In this document: one piece after another, positions 45,110 to 54,759 of the stretch
Numbering within the stretch: the first letter of the stretch is position 1
Layout: every line of letters starts with the position of its first letter
Notes under the pieces: generated by a model
Database searches by the model: none
Seen by the model: the letters and a program-made list of their open reading frames with translations, nothing else
What the model was told of the DNA's origin: nothing
Position numbers and translations under genes: made by a program
Assembly (NCBI RefSeq): GCF_947503045.1
Contig: NZ_CANNCF010000003.1
Span: 124,001 to 188,000 of the forward strand
Reading direction: 5' to 3'
Length of the DNA: 64,000 bases
Source: an uncultured Tateyamaria sp.
Lineage (GTDB): Bacteria; Pseudomonadota; Alphaproteobacteria; Rhodobacterales; Rhodobacteraceae

Positions 45110-45757
45110 ATGCCAGCTGCCGATTTTGCCCATGTGCGGGCCTGGGTCTTTGACCTCGACAACACGCTCTATCACCCGTCCGTCCGCCTGTTCGACCAGA
45201 TCGAGGCGCGCATGGTGGCTTACGTGATGACCGCCCTTGGCGTCGACCGGGCCGAGGCGGACCGGCTGCGCGTGCACTACTGGCGCACCCACGGCACCAC
45301 GCTGGCCGGGCTGATGCGCGAGCATGACATTGATCCCGACCCCTACCTCGTGGACGTGCATGACATCTCCTTTGACGCGCTCACCCCCGATCCCGCTCTG
45401 GCCGCCCGCATCCGCGCCCTGCCGGGGCGGCGCATCGTCTACACCAACGGCTCGGCCCCGTATGCCGAGCGGGTTCTGGCCGCGCGGGGCCTCTCGGGTC
45501 TGTTTGACGCCGTCTACGGGGTCGAACATGCAGGGTACCGGCCCAAGCCGGAAAAAAGCGCGTTTGATCAGGTCTTTGCCCGCGACGCGCTGGACCCGCA
45601 CGTGGGTGCGATGTTCGAAGACGAGGCGCGCAACCTCGCCGCCCCGCATGCGATGGGGATGAAGACGGTGCATGTGGCCCCCGACCCCGCTCCACAGGAC
45701 CACATCCACCATCATACCGATGATCTGAGCGATTTTCTGGCCCGGCTGGTGGGGTAG
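45110..45757 (+). CDS. HAD-family pyrimidine 5'-nucleotidase-like phosphatase
   Basis: 215 residues. Motif I WVFDLDNTLYHPSVRLFDQI (about 12-31) is typical of the Sdt1/PHM8 pyrimidine 5'-nucleotidase group. The others follow: IVYTNGSAPYAERVL (motif II), the lysine in RPKPEKSAFDQV (motif III) and MFEDEARNLAAPHAMGM (motif IV). It probably hydrolyses nucleoside monophosphates in the cytoplasm. ATG 45110 is the start; the frame is open upstream into the divergent promoter region but carries no family sequence. Confidence 0.9.
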   Translation: MPAADFAHVRAWVFDLDNTLYHPSVRLFDQIEARMVAYVMTALGVDRAEADRLRVHYWRTHGTTLAGLMREHDIDPDPYLVDVHDISFDALTPDPALAARIRALPGRRIVYTNGSAPYAERVLAARGLSGLFDAVYGVEHAGYRPKPEKSAFDQVFARDALDPHVGAMFEDEARNLAAPHAMGMKTVHVAPDPAPQDHIHHHTDDLSDFLARLVG

Positions 45758-45819
45758 GACAGGATGCCACCTTGGCCCCGCCCGCGGATGGCATACATCT
45801 GGGGCAACGGAGGCCCGTC

Positions 45820-47040
45820 ATGAGCGACATCACCCAGTGCGACATCCTGATTTCCGGCGGCGGCATTGCCGGGCTGACCGCCGCGGCCGCCTTTGGCACG
45901 GCCGGGTTCCACGTGATCTGCGTCGACCCAGCCCCGCCGGTGACCGAGCGCGAGGCCGAAGGGTCGGACATGCGCACCACGGCCATGCTGCAACCGGCCC
46001 GAGACCTGCTGGAACAGGCCGGGCTCTGGGCCGCGTTTGAGCCCCATGCCACCGCCCTAGAGGTCATGCAGATCGTCGATGCGGGCGGCACGGATGGGTC
46101 CGCGCGCGAGGTCAAAGCGTTCCGCGCCAGCGATGTCTCCGATCTGCCCTTTGGCTGGAACCTTCCAAACTGGCGGCTGCGGCGCGAAATGGTGGCGCGG
46201 CTCGCCGCCCTCGACACCGTCGACTTTCGCCCCGGCGTTGGCACGCGCAGCCTGCTTGGGCGCACCGCCGAGGCGCGCGTGGGCCTGAGCGATGGCAGCC
46301 GCATCTCGGCCCGGCTGGTGATTGCCGCCGATGGGCGCGGCTCGCCCATGCGCACTGCGGCGGGCATCGGCGTGACCACGCGGCGCTATGGGCAAAAGGC
46401 GCTCGCCTTTGCCGTCACCCACCCGATCCCGCACGAAAACGTCTCGACCGAAGTGCACCAGACCGGCGGGCCTTTCACCCTTGTGCCGCTGCCCGATCAC
46501 GAAGGGATGCCGTCCTCCGCCGTTGTCTGGATGGATGACGGGGCGGTCAGCATGGCGCGGATGAATCTGGATGTGCCCGATTTCGAGGCCGAAATGACGG
46601 CGCGCAGTTGCCAGATCCTCGGGCCTCTGACTCTGGCCTCGCGCCGCTCGATCTGGCCGATCATCAGCCAATACGCCGAACGCCTGTCGGCCACTCGCCT
46701 GGCCCTGATCGCAGAGGCCGCGCATGTGGTGCCCCCCATCGGTGCACAGGGGCTGAACATGAGTCTGGCTGACACCGCCACGCTGCTGGAGTTGGCGCAA
46801 AAACGCCCCGAAGGTCTGGGGGACGGCGAAATGCTCACCGCCTATCACAAGGCCCGATTTGGGGATATTCGCCTGCGGGTGACGGGGATCGACCTGCTCA
46901 ACCGCGCCAGTCAGGCCACCGCCCCATGGGCCCGCGACGCGCGCGCCTTCGGGCTCAAAGCGCTGCACGAGGTTGGACCCGTGCGCAAAACCCTCATGCA
47001 ACTCGGCCTCGGAACCCGCAGCTCTTCAGGCGGCGCATAG
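45820..47040 (+). CDS. UbiH/UbiF/VisC-type FAD-dependent hydroxylase
   Basis: 406 residues. FAD-binding ISGGGIAGLTAAAAFGTAGF (about 11-30), the DG motif VIAADGRGSPMRTAAGI (about 169-185) and ALIAEAAHVVPPIGAQGLNM (about 303-322), where GDAAH of the family is EAAH. AQGLN is typical of ubiquinone-ring hydroxylases, so it probably hydroxylates a ubiquinone precursor. ATG 45820 follows GGAGG; an upstream ATG at 45772 is less likely. It lies 62 bases after the HAD gene. Confidence 0.9.
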   Translation: MSDITQCDILISGGGIAGLTAAAAFGTAGFHVICVDPAPPVTEREAEGSDMRTTAMLQPARDLLEQAGLWAAFEPHATALEVMQIVDAGGTDGSAREVKAFRASDVSDLPFGWNLPNWRLRREMVARLAALDTVDFRPGVGTRSLLGRTAEARVGLSDGSRISARLVIAADGRGSPMRTAAGIGVTTRRYGQKALAFAVTHPIPHENVSTEVHQTGGPFTLVPLPDHEGMPSSAVVWMDDGAVSMARMNLDVPDFEAEMTARSCQILGPLTLASRRSIWPIISQYAERLSATRLALIAEAAHVVPPIGAQGLNMSLADTATLLELAQKRPEGLGDGEMLTAYHKARFGDIRLRVTGIDLLNRASQATAPWARDARAFGLKALHEVGPVRKTLMQLGLGTRSSSGGA

Positions 47041-47097
47041 GCCGGGCGAAGGTCAGGGCGCAGGCCAGGCTTCAGCCCGGCAAACCCCCGAAAACCC

Positions 47098-48225
47098 TTA
47101 CAAAACCTGATCAACCACCCGCGCCAACCGGGCCACGGTCGCGTCCACATCATAGAGCTTGTCGAGCCCGAACAACCCGATGCGAAAGGTGCGGAAATCT
47201 GCAGGCTCATCGCATTGCAGCGGCACACCGGCGGCAATCTGCATGCCTTGCGCGGCAAAGCGTTTGCCGGTCTGGATGTCGGGATCAGCGGTATAGCTGA
47301 CCACCACACCCGGCGCGCCGAACCCATCGGCCGCGACCGAGGTGATGCCCTTTTCGGCCATCATCGCGCGCACCGCATTGCCCAGCTCCCATTGCGCCGC
47401 CTTGAGCTTGTCAAAGCCGTACTCTTGCGTTTCTTTCATCGTGTCGCGGAAGTCGCGCAAGGCATCCGTGGGCATCGTGGCGTGATAGGCGTGACCGCCA
47501 TTCTCATAGGCCATCATGATCTGGTGCCATTTCTTGAGATCAATTGCGAAACTGTCCGACGTGGTCTCTTCCATCCGCGCCACGGCACGATCCGACAGCA
47601 TCACAAGACCCGCACAGGGCGAGGCACTCCAGCCCTTTTGCGGGGCAGAGATCAGCACATCGACGCCAAGGGCGCGCATATCGATCCAGGCACAGCCCGA
47701 CGCAATGCAATCCAGCACCATGAGCGCACCAACCTCGTGGGCGGCCTCGGCCATGGCGGCCACATACTCATCCGGCAGGATCACACCGGCGCTGGTTTCC
47801 ACATGCGGGGCAAAGACCACACCGGGTTTCTGGGTGCGGATCGTGTCCACCACCTCTTCGATCGGGGCCGGAGCAAAGGGGGACGGGCTGGCATTGCCGG
47901 TCTGGCGGGCCTTCAACACGGTGGTCGCGGCGGTGAGGTCGCCCAACTCAAAGATTTGCGACCAGCGATAGGAAAACCACCCGTTGCGCACGACCAAAAC
48001 GTCCGCACCGCGTCCGAACTGGCGGGCCACCGCCTCCATCCCGAAGGTGCCGCCACCGGGCACAACCACCACTGCGTCAGCGGCATAGACCTCTTTCAGC
48101 ATGGACGAGATGTCGTTCATCACCCCCTGAAACGCAGCACTCATATGGTTGAGCGAGCGGTCGGTGAAAACGACCGAGAATTCTTCGAGGCCCTGTGGGT
48201 CCACGGTGTCGAGCAATGCGGGCAT
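47098..48225 (-). CDS. Class V PLP aminotransferase (alanine/serine-glyoxylate type)
   Basis: 375 residues. PLP lysine Lys197 in LISAPQKGWSASP; cofactor-binding VPGGGTFGMEAVARQF (about 55-70), VFAPHVETSAGVILPDEY and LMVLDCIASGCAW. This is the fold of serine- or alanine-glyoxylate aminotransferases and 2-aminoethylphosphonate transaminases. The exact amino donor cannot be given. It converges with the UbiH-type gene (57-base gap). Expressed from its own promoter on the minus strand. Confidence 0.9.
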   Translation of the reverse strand: MPALLDTVDPQGLEEFSVVFTDRSLNHMSAAFQGVMNDISSMLKEVYAADAVVVVPGGGTFGMEAVARQFGRGADVLVVRNGWFSYRWSQIFELGDLTAATTVLKARQTGNASPSPFAPAPIEEVVDTIRTQKPGVVFAPHVETSAGVILPDEYVAAMAEAAHEVGALMVLDCIASGCAWIDMRALGVDVLISAPQKGWSASPCAGLVMLSDRAVARMEETTSDSFAIDLKKWHQIMMAYENGGHAYHATMPTDALRDFRDTMKETQEYGFDKLKAAQWELGNAVRAMMAEKGITSVAADGFGAPGVVVSYTADPDIQTGKRFAAQGMQIAAGVPLQCDEPADFRTFRIGLFGLDKLYDVDATVARLARVVDQVL

Positions 48226-48309
48226 CGGCCCCTCCTCTCCTCATTCCAGATACACATAGCGGAGCAGGCAGGGGACGGCAAAGTCTACTTGAGTATACCA
48301 CGGCAGGGT

Positions 48310-49047
48310 TCAGCTGGTTTCGCCCACAGCCACCGGGCGCGGGTTTCCGATGGGGTGCATATGCACCTGATTGCGCCCCCCGTTTTTGGCCCGATAGAGC
48401 GCATCATCTGCGCGCTGGATCGCGGTTTCGATATGATCGGTCGCTTCTTTGAGCGAGCCGCCGATGGACACCGTCACGCTCAGCGTTGTGCCAGCCTCGT
48501 CAATCGGGCTCTCGGCGACCAGCGCGCGCAGCCGTTCGGCCATGGCCGCCCCGCCGGTGTGATCCGCATCGGCCAGAAAGACCACAAATTCTTCGCCGCC
48601 AAAGCGGCAGACGATATCACCGGGCCGAACCGCCCCGCGCAGCAGCGACGCCACATGCGTGATCACCCGGTCACCGGTCAGATGCCCGTAGGTGTCATTG
48701 ACCCGCTTGAAAAAGTCGATATCGACCATCAGTGAAATGCCGTAGGCATCAGGCACTTTGGCCATGCGGTTAAAGAAGAAATCGCGGGTGGCCACATCCG
48801 TCAGCCTGTCACGCTCGACCAGACGGCGCAGCTCTTGTGACAGGTGTACATTCTCGCGGATTTTCGAACCCACAAACAGGCAGGTCGGTATCGTCACCAG
48901 CGTGACGATCACCATCGTGCCGGGCACCGTGCGCGACAGGTATTCGGCGGGAAAGATCAGATAGTTGAGGGTCACGGCACAAACCATACTGGTGACGGTC
49001 ACCACCAGTGAAAACAGGACGACATCCCATTTGCTTTCGATTTTCAA
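48310..49047 (-). CDS. Membrane-anchored diguanylate cyclase (GGDEF)
   Basis: 245 residues. Two N-terminal helices (about 9-31 and 43-60), a short charged linker, then a GGDEF domain: RDRLTDVATRDFFFNRM, MVDIDFFKRVNDTYGHLTGD and the active-site GGEEF at 150-154. The inhibitory site RPGD (141-144) lies five residues before it, as required for product inhibition. The enzyme should make cyclic di-GMP from GTP. No separate sensor domain is present. The neighbouring beta-glycan-type glycosyltransferase is a possible downstream target but not adjacent. Confidence 0.93.
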   Translation of the reverse strand: MKIESKWDVVLFSLVVTVTSMVCAVTLNYLIFPAEYLSRTVPGTMVIVTLVTIPTCLFVGSKIRENVHLSQELRRLVERDRLTDVATRDFFFNRMAKVPDAYGISLMVDIDFFKRVNDTYGHLTGDRVITHVASLLRGAVRPGDIVCRFGGEEFVVFLADADHTGGAAMAERLRALVAESPIDEAGTTLSVTVSIGGSLKEATDHIETAIQRADDALYRAKNGGRNQVHMHPIGNPRPVAVGETS

Positions 49048-49102
49048 CGTGCCTCCCCCTGCTCTGCCTGCGTATACCTAACGCAAGGGCAACACCAAAG
49101 TG

Positions 49103-49570
49103 TTAACGACAACGGCCCAGCGGGCCCGGCCTGCGTTCCTCGCTCAGCAGCACATTTGCCTCGACCTCGCCCGCACCCGGCAGCGTCATGATGCGGCGGC
49201 GCAGGACCCGTTCAAAATCCGGCAGATCGCGCGCCACAACCCGCAGGCGGTAGTCATACAGACCCAGCACATGCTCGACCGTCTGCACTTCGGGGATTGC
49301 GCCCACGGCCCGCTCGAAATCCTCAAGGCTCACGCGACCCTTGGTGGCGAGCTTCACCCCCAAAAACACGGTGACCCCAAACCCCAACGCCTCGGCATCC
49401 AGAACCAGACGCTGACCGCGCACGATCCCTGCATCGCGCAGCCGCTTGATGCGGCGCCACGCGGCAGGCTGGGACAGACCGCAGGCGCGACCGATGGCCC
49501 CCGCCCCCTGCCCCGCATCCTCCGCCAGCAGGCGCAGGATCGCAAAATCGATATCATCCAGCGCACTCAC
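49103..49570 (-). CDS. Lrp/AsnC-family regulator (second of a pair)
   Basis: 155 residues. N-terminal helix-turn-helix (DDIDFAILRLLAEDAGQGAG, GLSQPAAWRRIKRLRDAGIV) and C-terminal RAM effector domain (FGVTVFLGVKL, then VEHVLGLYDYRLRVVARDLP and DFERVLRRRIMTLPGAGEV). It overlaps the preceding Lrp gene by four bases, so the two may form mixed oligomers. Located near ilvC, they are likely to sense amino acids. Confidence 0.92.
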   Translation of the reverse strand: MSALDDIDFAILRLLAEDAGQGAGAIGRACGLSQPAAWRRIKRLRDAGIVRGQRLVLDAEALGFGVTVFLGVKLATKGRVSLEDFERAVGAIPEVQTVEHVLGLYDYRLRVVARDLPDFERVLRRRIMTLPGAGEVEANVLLSEERRPGPLGRCR

Positions 49571-50022
49571 AGCGGCAGCGCCGGATCGCTCTTGATGCGC
49601 GCCACATGCATCAGCGCCTCGATATCGGCAATATGCGGCAAGGTCAGGATGCGGCTGCGATAGAGATGCTGATAATGAGACATATCGCGGGCAATCACCG
49701 ACAGGCGGACATCCACACGGCCCAGAAAGGTCTGGATTTCAATGACTTCCGGCACATTGCGGGCCTCAACAATAAAATCGTCAAAGGCATTGCCCTGCGT
49801 CTTGTCGAGCGTCACGCGCAGGGACACTTCAACCGCATATCCCAGCGCCGCCCAATCAATGACCGCAGCCACCCCCTTGACCACCCCCGCCGCGCGCAAC
49901 CGCGCCTGACGACGGGCCAGCTGGCCCACGCTCACACGGGCACGCGCGGCCAGTTCCGCCGGGGCGAGGCTGGGATCGGCCTGCCATTGACGCAGGATAC
50001 GGCCGTCGAGATCATCAAGCAT
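49567..50022 (-). CDS. Lrp/AsnC-family regulator (first of a pair)
   Basis: 151 residues. LDDLDGRILRQWQADPSLAP with VSVGQLARRQARLRAAGVV forms a somewhat unusual DNA-binding half. The RAM domain shows EVSLRVTL, EVIEIQTFLGRVDVRLSVIA and SRILTLPHIADIEALMHVAR. ATG 50022 is chosen over an upstream in-frame start at 50139, which would lie under the divergent ilvC promoter. Divergent from ilvC with a 134-base gap; probably controls it and itself. Confidence 0.88.
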   Translation of the reverse strand: MLDDLDGRILRQWQADPSLAPAELAARARVSVGQLARRQARLRAAGVVKGVAAVIDWAALGYAVEVSLRVTLDKTQGNAFDDFIVEARNVPEVIEIQTFLGRVDVRLSVIARDMSHYQHLYRSRILTLPHIADIEALMHVARIKSDPALPL

Positions 50023-50024
50023 GA

Positions 50025-51179
<1,155 letters not shown>

Positions 51180-51199
51180 GTCCACCTTCTGAACAAAGA

Positions 51200-51229
51200 A
51201 AAGGAGCGCCCGCAAGAGCGCTCCTTTTT
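51200..51229 (+). terminator. Rho-independent terminator after ilvC
   Basis: Stem AAAGGAGCGC/GCGCTCCTTT (51200-51209 and 51218-51227) with an eight-base loop, merging into a T run at 51225-51229. Confidence 0.95.
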
Positions 51230-51237
51230 GATTCGGT

Positions 51238-51530
51238 GTCCGATTTGCGGACGAAGCAGCCGTTCGAACAACGTACTCCTCCGCCCGGAGTCAAGCCGCA
51301 GGCGCCGGGCCATTGCCAGCCCGTCCCGGCGGGATGGCGATATGACACCCTTCGCAAACAGCTGATCGGCAAGATGAACTTGGCAGCCATAAAGCGCACC
51401 AGCGGCCAAGTCGGCTCGCCATCCCACGGGCTGTCGCTGGCCCGGCTCACGTTGAGCCAGGGTCAGGACAGGTTTGGAATTCTAAAACGCATACAAAGTC
51501 GGCTCTGCGGGACGAAGCGGACGGAACAAT
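51238..51530 (-). repeat. Dispersed non-coding repeat, copy at 51.4 kb
   Basis: About 290 bases, the reverse-complement counterpart of 28765-29066. Blocks shared in order are a GTCCG start, GTTCGAAC, (A/G)GTCAAGCCG, the hairpin at 51312-51341 (ATTGCCA/TGGCGAT plus CCCG/CGGG), AACTTGGCAGCC, CCCACGGGCTG, and CAAAGTCGGCT near the end. It lies directly behind the ilvC terminator and fills most of the gap to the next gene. No convincing ORF crosses it. Confidence 0.8.
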
Positions 51531-51587
51531 CTTTCCGCTGAACGGCGGTTTCTCGTACGTACTTGGTCAAAATCGGGTATTACTCAG

Positions 51588-52025
51588 ATGTTCGGAATTC
51601 GGGAGGTCGCCTTGGCTAAGGAAGAAATCGCTGACCTCATTGAAACGTACCTCCTTGCGTGGAACGCTCGCGACTTTGAAAAGATGGCATCGCTCTTCTC
51701 TGAGCCTGCCACTTACATCGTTCCAAGCGGCAATCTTCACATTCCGGACAAGGACGCGCTTGTTTCGAAGCTGCGGCAGCAGTTTTTCACGCTCGAAGCT
51801 GAAGGTTTCGACCACACCGAGATTGAGGAAGTCGTCGTCACTATGTGCAACGATTATGCTGCATTGGCCGAACTCAGGAACCTGCGACGCCTGAAATCTG
51901 ATGGGTCGGAAATTGCCGCAATCGACGCCCTTTACATTTGTGTGCTGGAGGAAGGGCGTTGGCAGCTCAGTGTTGGAATGGCTGGCGAATGCGGCTGGAA
52001 TGATAAAGATGGATCGACAATCTAA
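51588..52025 (+). CDS. NTF2-like (SnoaL-type) protein
   Basis: 145 residues from ATG 51588. The NTF2 pattern is clear: KEEIADLIETYLLAWNARDF, MASLFSEPATYIVPSG and a final ALYICVLEEGRWQLSVGM. A TTG at 51612 has GGGAGG five bases upstream and may be the true start (137 residues). The codon use is more AT-rich than in the surrounding core genes and it stands alone between a repeat and the ArsR gene. Function unknown. Confidence 0.75.
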   Translation: MFGIREVALAKEEIADLIETYLLAWNARDFEKMASLFSEPATYIVPSGNLHIPDKDALVSKLRQQFFTLEAEGFDHTEIEEVVVTMCNDYAALAELRNLRRLKSDGSEIAAIDALYICVLEEGRWQLSVGMAGECGWNDKDGSTI

Positions 52026-52250
52026 GCGCGCATCTCTTTCCGAAGATGCCCCAAAGACCGCAGCTTCAGCCGCACCCATGACATTCACTGAAGTGAATGC
52101 GTTATCCTGCGCCACGAAGCCCTAGAAAAACTCAGTTTGGGTGTGGCACGGTTCGAGCTTGAAAAAAGTAATCAGACATTCGTATCGGCCGCAACAACGG
52201 TCACAGTGGGCTCACTCCCGCCCTTCGCCAACCCCCATCCACCGCTTTGC

Positions 52251-52273
52251 GTAGGATGGGCAATCTGCCCATC
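52251..52273 (+). repeat. GTAG palindrome 1 (REP-like), at the ArsR stop
   Basis: GTAG followed by a seven-base stem GATGGGC, loop AATCT and GCCCATC. The far end overlaps the TGA stop of the minus-strand ArsR gene (52272-52274). Same layout as elements at 53330 and 54760 with different, still paired, stem bases. Confidence 0.75.
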
Positions 52274-52952
52274 ACCCCCCAAAAACCTCGTTAAACCCCC
52301 GCTCCCCCCTGGCCGTCACCCGGATCACTCGATGCCCCGGGACGCGCCGGATCCAGCCCGTCTCCTCCATACGCGCCAGCATGGCGCGTCCAAGGCTGCC
52401 AGCAAGGTGATTGCGCCGCTCGCTCCAGTCCAGACAGGACCGGCACAGCGGCGCGCGCGCGTCTCTTAACGCGGCGATGTCGATGCCAAACCCGGTGGCA
52501 AAAACAACACCCGTATCCGTCAGCGACACCTCGTCGTCCTGCTCCGCCAGTGCGCCACGCGCCAGCAGCGCACGGTACATCTGCACCCCCATGCGCCCTG
52601 CAAGGTGGTTGTAACAGACCCGCGCCTGCTGCATCTGCGCATCGCGCGGCCCGGTACGCACCCGTGTGGCTCCACGCCGCGCCGCCAGCCCCATCAGCGC
52701 CTCAAGCACGCCCGCCACATCATCATCGGCCAGCTGAAAATACTTGTGTCGCCCCTGTTTGCGTGGGCGGATCAGCTGTCCGTCGGTCAGTTTTGACAAA
52801 TGCCCGCTGGCCGTAGACAGCCCCACCCCGGCCTCACCTGCGAGTTCAGACGCCGTCAACGCCCGCCCGTCCATGAGGGCCGTCAGGATATTGGCCCGCG
52901 CCGGATCGCCGATCAGCGCGGCCACCTGAGAGATATCTGGGCCTTCTTTCAT
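52272..52952 (-). CDS. ArsR-type winged-helix regulator with a cysteine-rich effector domain
   Basis: 226 residues. N-terminal ArsR helix-turn-helix: IGDPARANILTALMDGRALT, ELAGEAGVGLSTASGHLSKL, LIRPRKQGRHKYFQLAD. The long C-terminal domain contains CYNHLAGRMGVQMYRALL near 112 and CRSCLDWSERRNHLAGSLG near 170, with Cys and His residues that could bind a metal or react with electrophiles. It is divergent from the NIPSNAP gene (75-base gap) and probably controls the NIPSNAP-ABM-EamA group. Confidence 0.9.
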   Translation of the reverse strand: MKEGPDISQVAALIGDPARANILTALMDGRALTASELAGEAGVGLSTASGHLSKLTDGQLIRPRKQGRHKYFQLADDDVAGVLEALMGLAARRGATRVRTGPRDAQMQQARVCYNHLAGRMGVQMYRALLARGALAEQDDEVSLTDTGVVFATGFGIDIAALRDARAPLCRSCLDWSERRNHLAGSLGRAMLARMEETGWIRRVPGHRVIRVTARGERGFNEVFGG

Positions 52953-53027
52953 AGTTCGACCGTAACCGAAGCATTCACGTCACGCAATACGCTATCCCGG
53001 ACCCATACCAAAACGGAGAGAGACCCC

Positions 53028-53333
53028 ATGCTGACCTGCATCATCCAATACCAGATCGATCCGACCCAGCGCGCCGCCTTTGCCGAATATGGCGCGCGCT
53101 GGGGCGAGGCCATTCCGCGCTGCGGCGCCGACCTTGTGGGCTATTTCGCCCCGCACGAAGGGTCCTCGACCCTGGCATACGGCATCTATCACATCGAAAG
53201 CCTTGCCGCCTACGAGGCCTACCGCGCGCGCCTCGCCGATGATCCCTTGGGACGCGAGAATTACGCCCTTGCCCAGTCCAAAAAATTCATCCTCAAGGAG
53301 GACCGCACATGGCTGAAATCCGTGCATCGGTAG
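53028..53333 (+). CDS. NIPSNAP-family protein (second copy)
   Basis: 101 residues: TCIIQYQIDPTQRAAFAEYG, RWGEAIPRCGADLVGYFAPH, EGSSTLAYGIYHIESLAAYE, then FILKEDRTWLKSVHR. Same ferredoxin-like barrel family as the protein at 28156. ATG 53028 follows GGAGAG. Its stop codon TAG (53331-53333) is supplied by the GTAG of a palindromic element that follows immediately. Divergent from the ArsR regulator. Confidence 0.88.
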   Translation: MLTCIIQYQIDPTQRAAFAEYGARWGEAIPRCGADLVGYFAPHEGSSTLAYGIYHIESLAAYEAYRARLADDPLGRENYALAQSKKFILKEDRTWLKSVHR

Positions 53334-53352
53334 GGTGGGGATTCACCCCACC
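53330..53352 (+). repeat. GTAG palindrome 2, supplying the NIPSNAP stop
   Basis: GTAG, stem GGTGGGG (53334-53340), loop ATTCA, stem CCCCACC (53346-53352). The TAG of the element is the NIPSNAP stop codon. There is no T run, so it may act in mRNA stability or weak termination rather than as a classical terminator. Confidence 0.8.
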
Positions 53353-53508
53353 ATGCCCCCACAACGCGCCACCAAATCCTAACGATTGGTAAATTCACCT
53401 CTGTAACCCATTGATATCTAGTGCCTCGGCGGATGTCCCTGCATGGGACACCGGTGGACAACCCCGCCTCGATCCGCCAAGACACCCCAAATCCAAAGGA
53501 AGGCAAAC

Positions 53509-53856
53509 ATGATCGCCGTCATCTTCGAAGTCTGGCCCAAGGACGGCCACCGCGCCGCCTATATGGAGCGTGCCGCCGCCCTCAAACACCACCTCGCCGA
53601 CATCCCCGGCTTTATCTCGGTCGAGCGGTTCGAGTCGCTGATGGAGCCGGGCAAGCTGCTCTCCCTCTCCTTCTGGGAGGACGAGGCGGCGCTGGAACAC
53701 TGGCGCCGCCTGCCCGAGCACCGCGCGGCCCAATCGTCGGGGCGCGACATCCACTTTGCCGATTACCGCCTGCGCGTGGCCGGGGTCATGCGGGATTACG
53801 GCATGACCGAACGGGATCAGGCCCCCGCCGACAGCAAAGCCTTACATGACCGATAG
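53509..53856 (+). CDS. Antibiotic biosynthesis monooxygenase (ABM) domain protein
   Basis: 115 residues: MIAVIFEVWPKDGHRAAYME, HLADIPGFISVERFESLMEP, GKLLSLSFWEDEAALEHWRR and HRAAQSSGRDIHFADYRLRV. This is the cofactor-free ABM/dimeric barrel fold, found in quinol monooxygenases and haem-degrading relatives. ATG 53509 has AAAGGAAGG upstream; the longer frame to 53443 is unlikely. Overlaps the EamA gene by 11 bases. Confidence 0.88.
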   Translation: MIAVIFEVWPKDGHRAAYMERAAALKHHLADIPGFISVERFESLMEPGKLLSLSFWEDEAALEHWRRLPEHRAAQSSGRDIHFADYRLRVAGVMRDYGMTERDQAPADSKALHDR

Positions 53857-54733
53857 CCCCAACATCACCTGGGTCAGCTGGGCCATGGTCGCAACGCTGG
53901 GCCTGACATGGGGGGCCACCTTTCTGGTGACCGAGGTGGCGCTGGAGGGAATCACGCCTTTCTGGCTCGCCGCATACCGCATCGTCTTTGCCACGGCGGT
54001 GATGGTGCCGATCTGGCAATGGCGAGGTCAGGCGCTGTTTGCAGCACCCCCATCTTCCGCCACCAAGGTCGCCGTTCTGGCCATTGGCGGGTTCAGCACC
54101 GCCATCCCCTTCATGCTGCTCGCCTGGGGTCAGCAATATGTGACCGGTGGCTTTGCGGGCGTGTCGATGGCGTCCGTCGCGCTGATCGTGCTGCCGCTGG
54201 CCCATTTCCTAGTGCCGGGCGAGCGGCTGACATGGCGCAGATCGCTCGGGTTCGGAATCGGATTTGTCGGGGTTTGCGTACTGATCGGCGGGCAGGCCTT
54301 TGAAAGCTCAGGCGCCACACTTGAAACAGCGGGGCGGATTGCCTGCGTTTCGGCCGCCTGCTGTTATGGGATCAGCTCGGTGATGATGCGTCGTCTTCCC
54401 ACGATTGATCCCATTGGGCTGTCCACCATTCTGTTGCTGATCGCTGCGGCAATCACCGTGCCGCTCGCGCTGATCAACGAAGGGTTGCCGCCCCTCCCCA
54501 ACACCAAGACCTTGCTGGTCATCGGCTTTCTCGGCCTTGTGCCGACGGCGGCGGCCAACCTGTTGCGGGTCATGGTGATCCGCAGCGCGGGGCCTGTGTT
54601 CATGTCACTGACGAATTATCAGGTGCCGGTGTGGTCGGTGTTGATGGGCGCGTTGATCCTGAGCGAGCCGCTGCCCGCCAGCCTGCTTTTGGCGATGGTG
54701 CTGATCCTGATCGGCGTTGGCCTCAGCCAGTAA
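53846..54733 (+). CDS. EamA/DMT-family transporter
   Basis: 295 residues with ten hydrophobic helices in two EamA repeats (TLGLTWGATFLVTEVALEGI, PFWLAAYRIVFATAV in the first; ISSVMMRRLPTIDP and FMSLTNYQVPVWSVLMGAL in the second). Members export or import amino acids, metabolites or drugs across the inner membrane. Translationally coupled to the ABM gene by an 11-base overlap, suggesting export of a product or substrate of that enzyme. Convergent with glmM. Confidence 0.92.
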   Translation: MTDSPNITWVSWAMVATLGLTWGATFLVTEVALEGITPFWLAAYRIVFATAVMVPIWQWRGQALFAAPPSSATKVAVLAIGGFSTAIPFMLLAWGQQYVTGGFAGVSMASVALIVLPLAHFLVPGERLTWRRSLGFGIGFVGVCVLIGGQAFESSGATLETAGRIACVSAACCYGISSVMMRRLPTIDPIGLSTILLLIAAAITVPLALINEGLPPLPNTKTLLVIGFLGLVPTAAANLLRVMVIRSAGPVFMSLTNYQVPVWSVLMGALILSEPLPASLLLAMVLILIGVGLSQ

Positions 54734-54759
54734 GGGGCGCTGCGCCGCTTGTTCCGGGC

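Noticed and set aside
47215..48735. A 506-codon open frame on the plus strand
   Set aside because: It is antisense to the class V aminotransferase and the GGDEF gene, both of which have intact catalytic motifs; its own translation is His/Gly-rich and low in signature.
49103..50022. A siroheme decarboxylase (AhbAB/NirDL-like) pair
   Set aside because: Those are also paired AsnC-fold proteins of about 150 residues, but there are no haem-synthesis neighbours and both proteins keep Lrp-type DNA-binding and RAM signatures next to ilvC.
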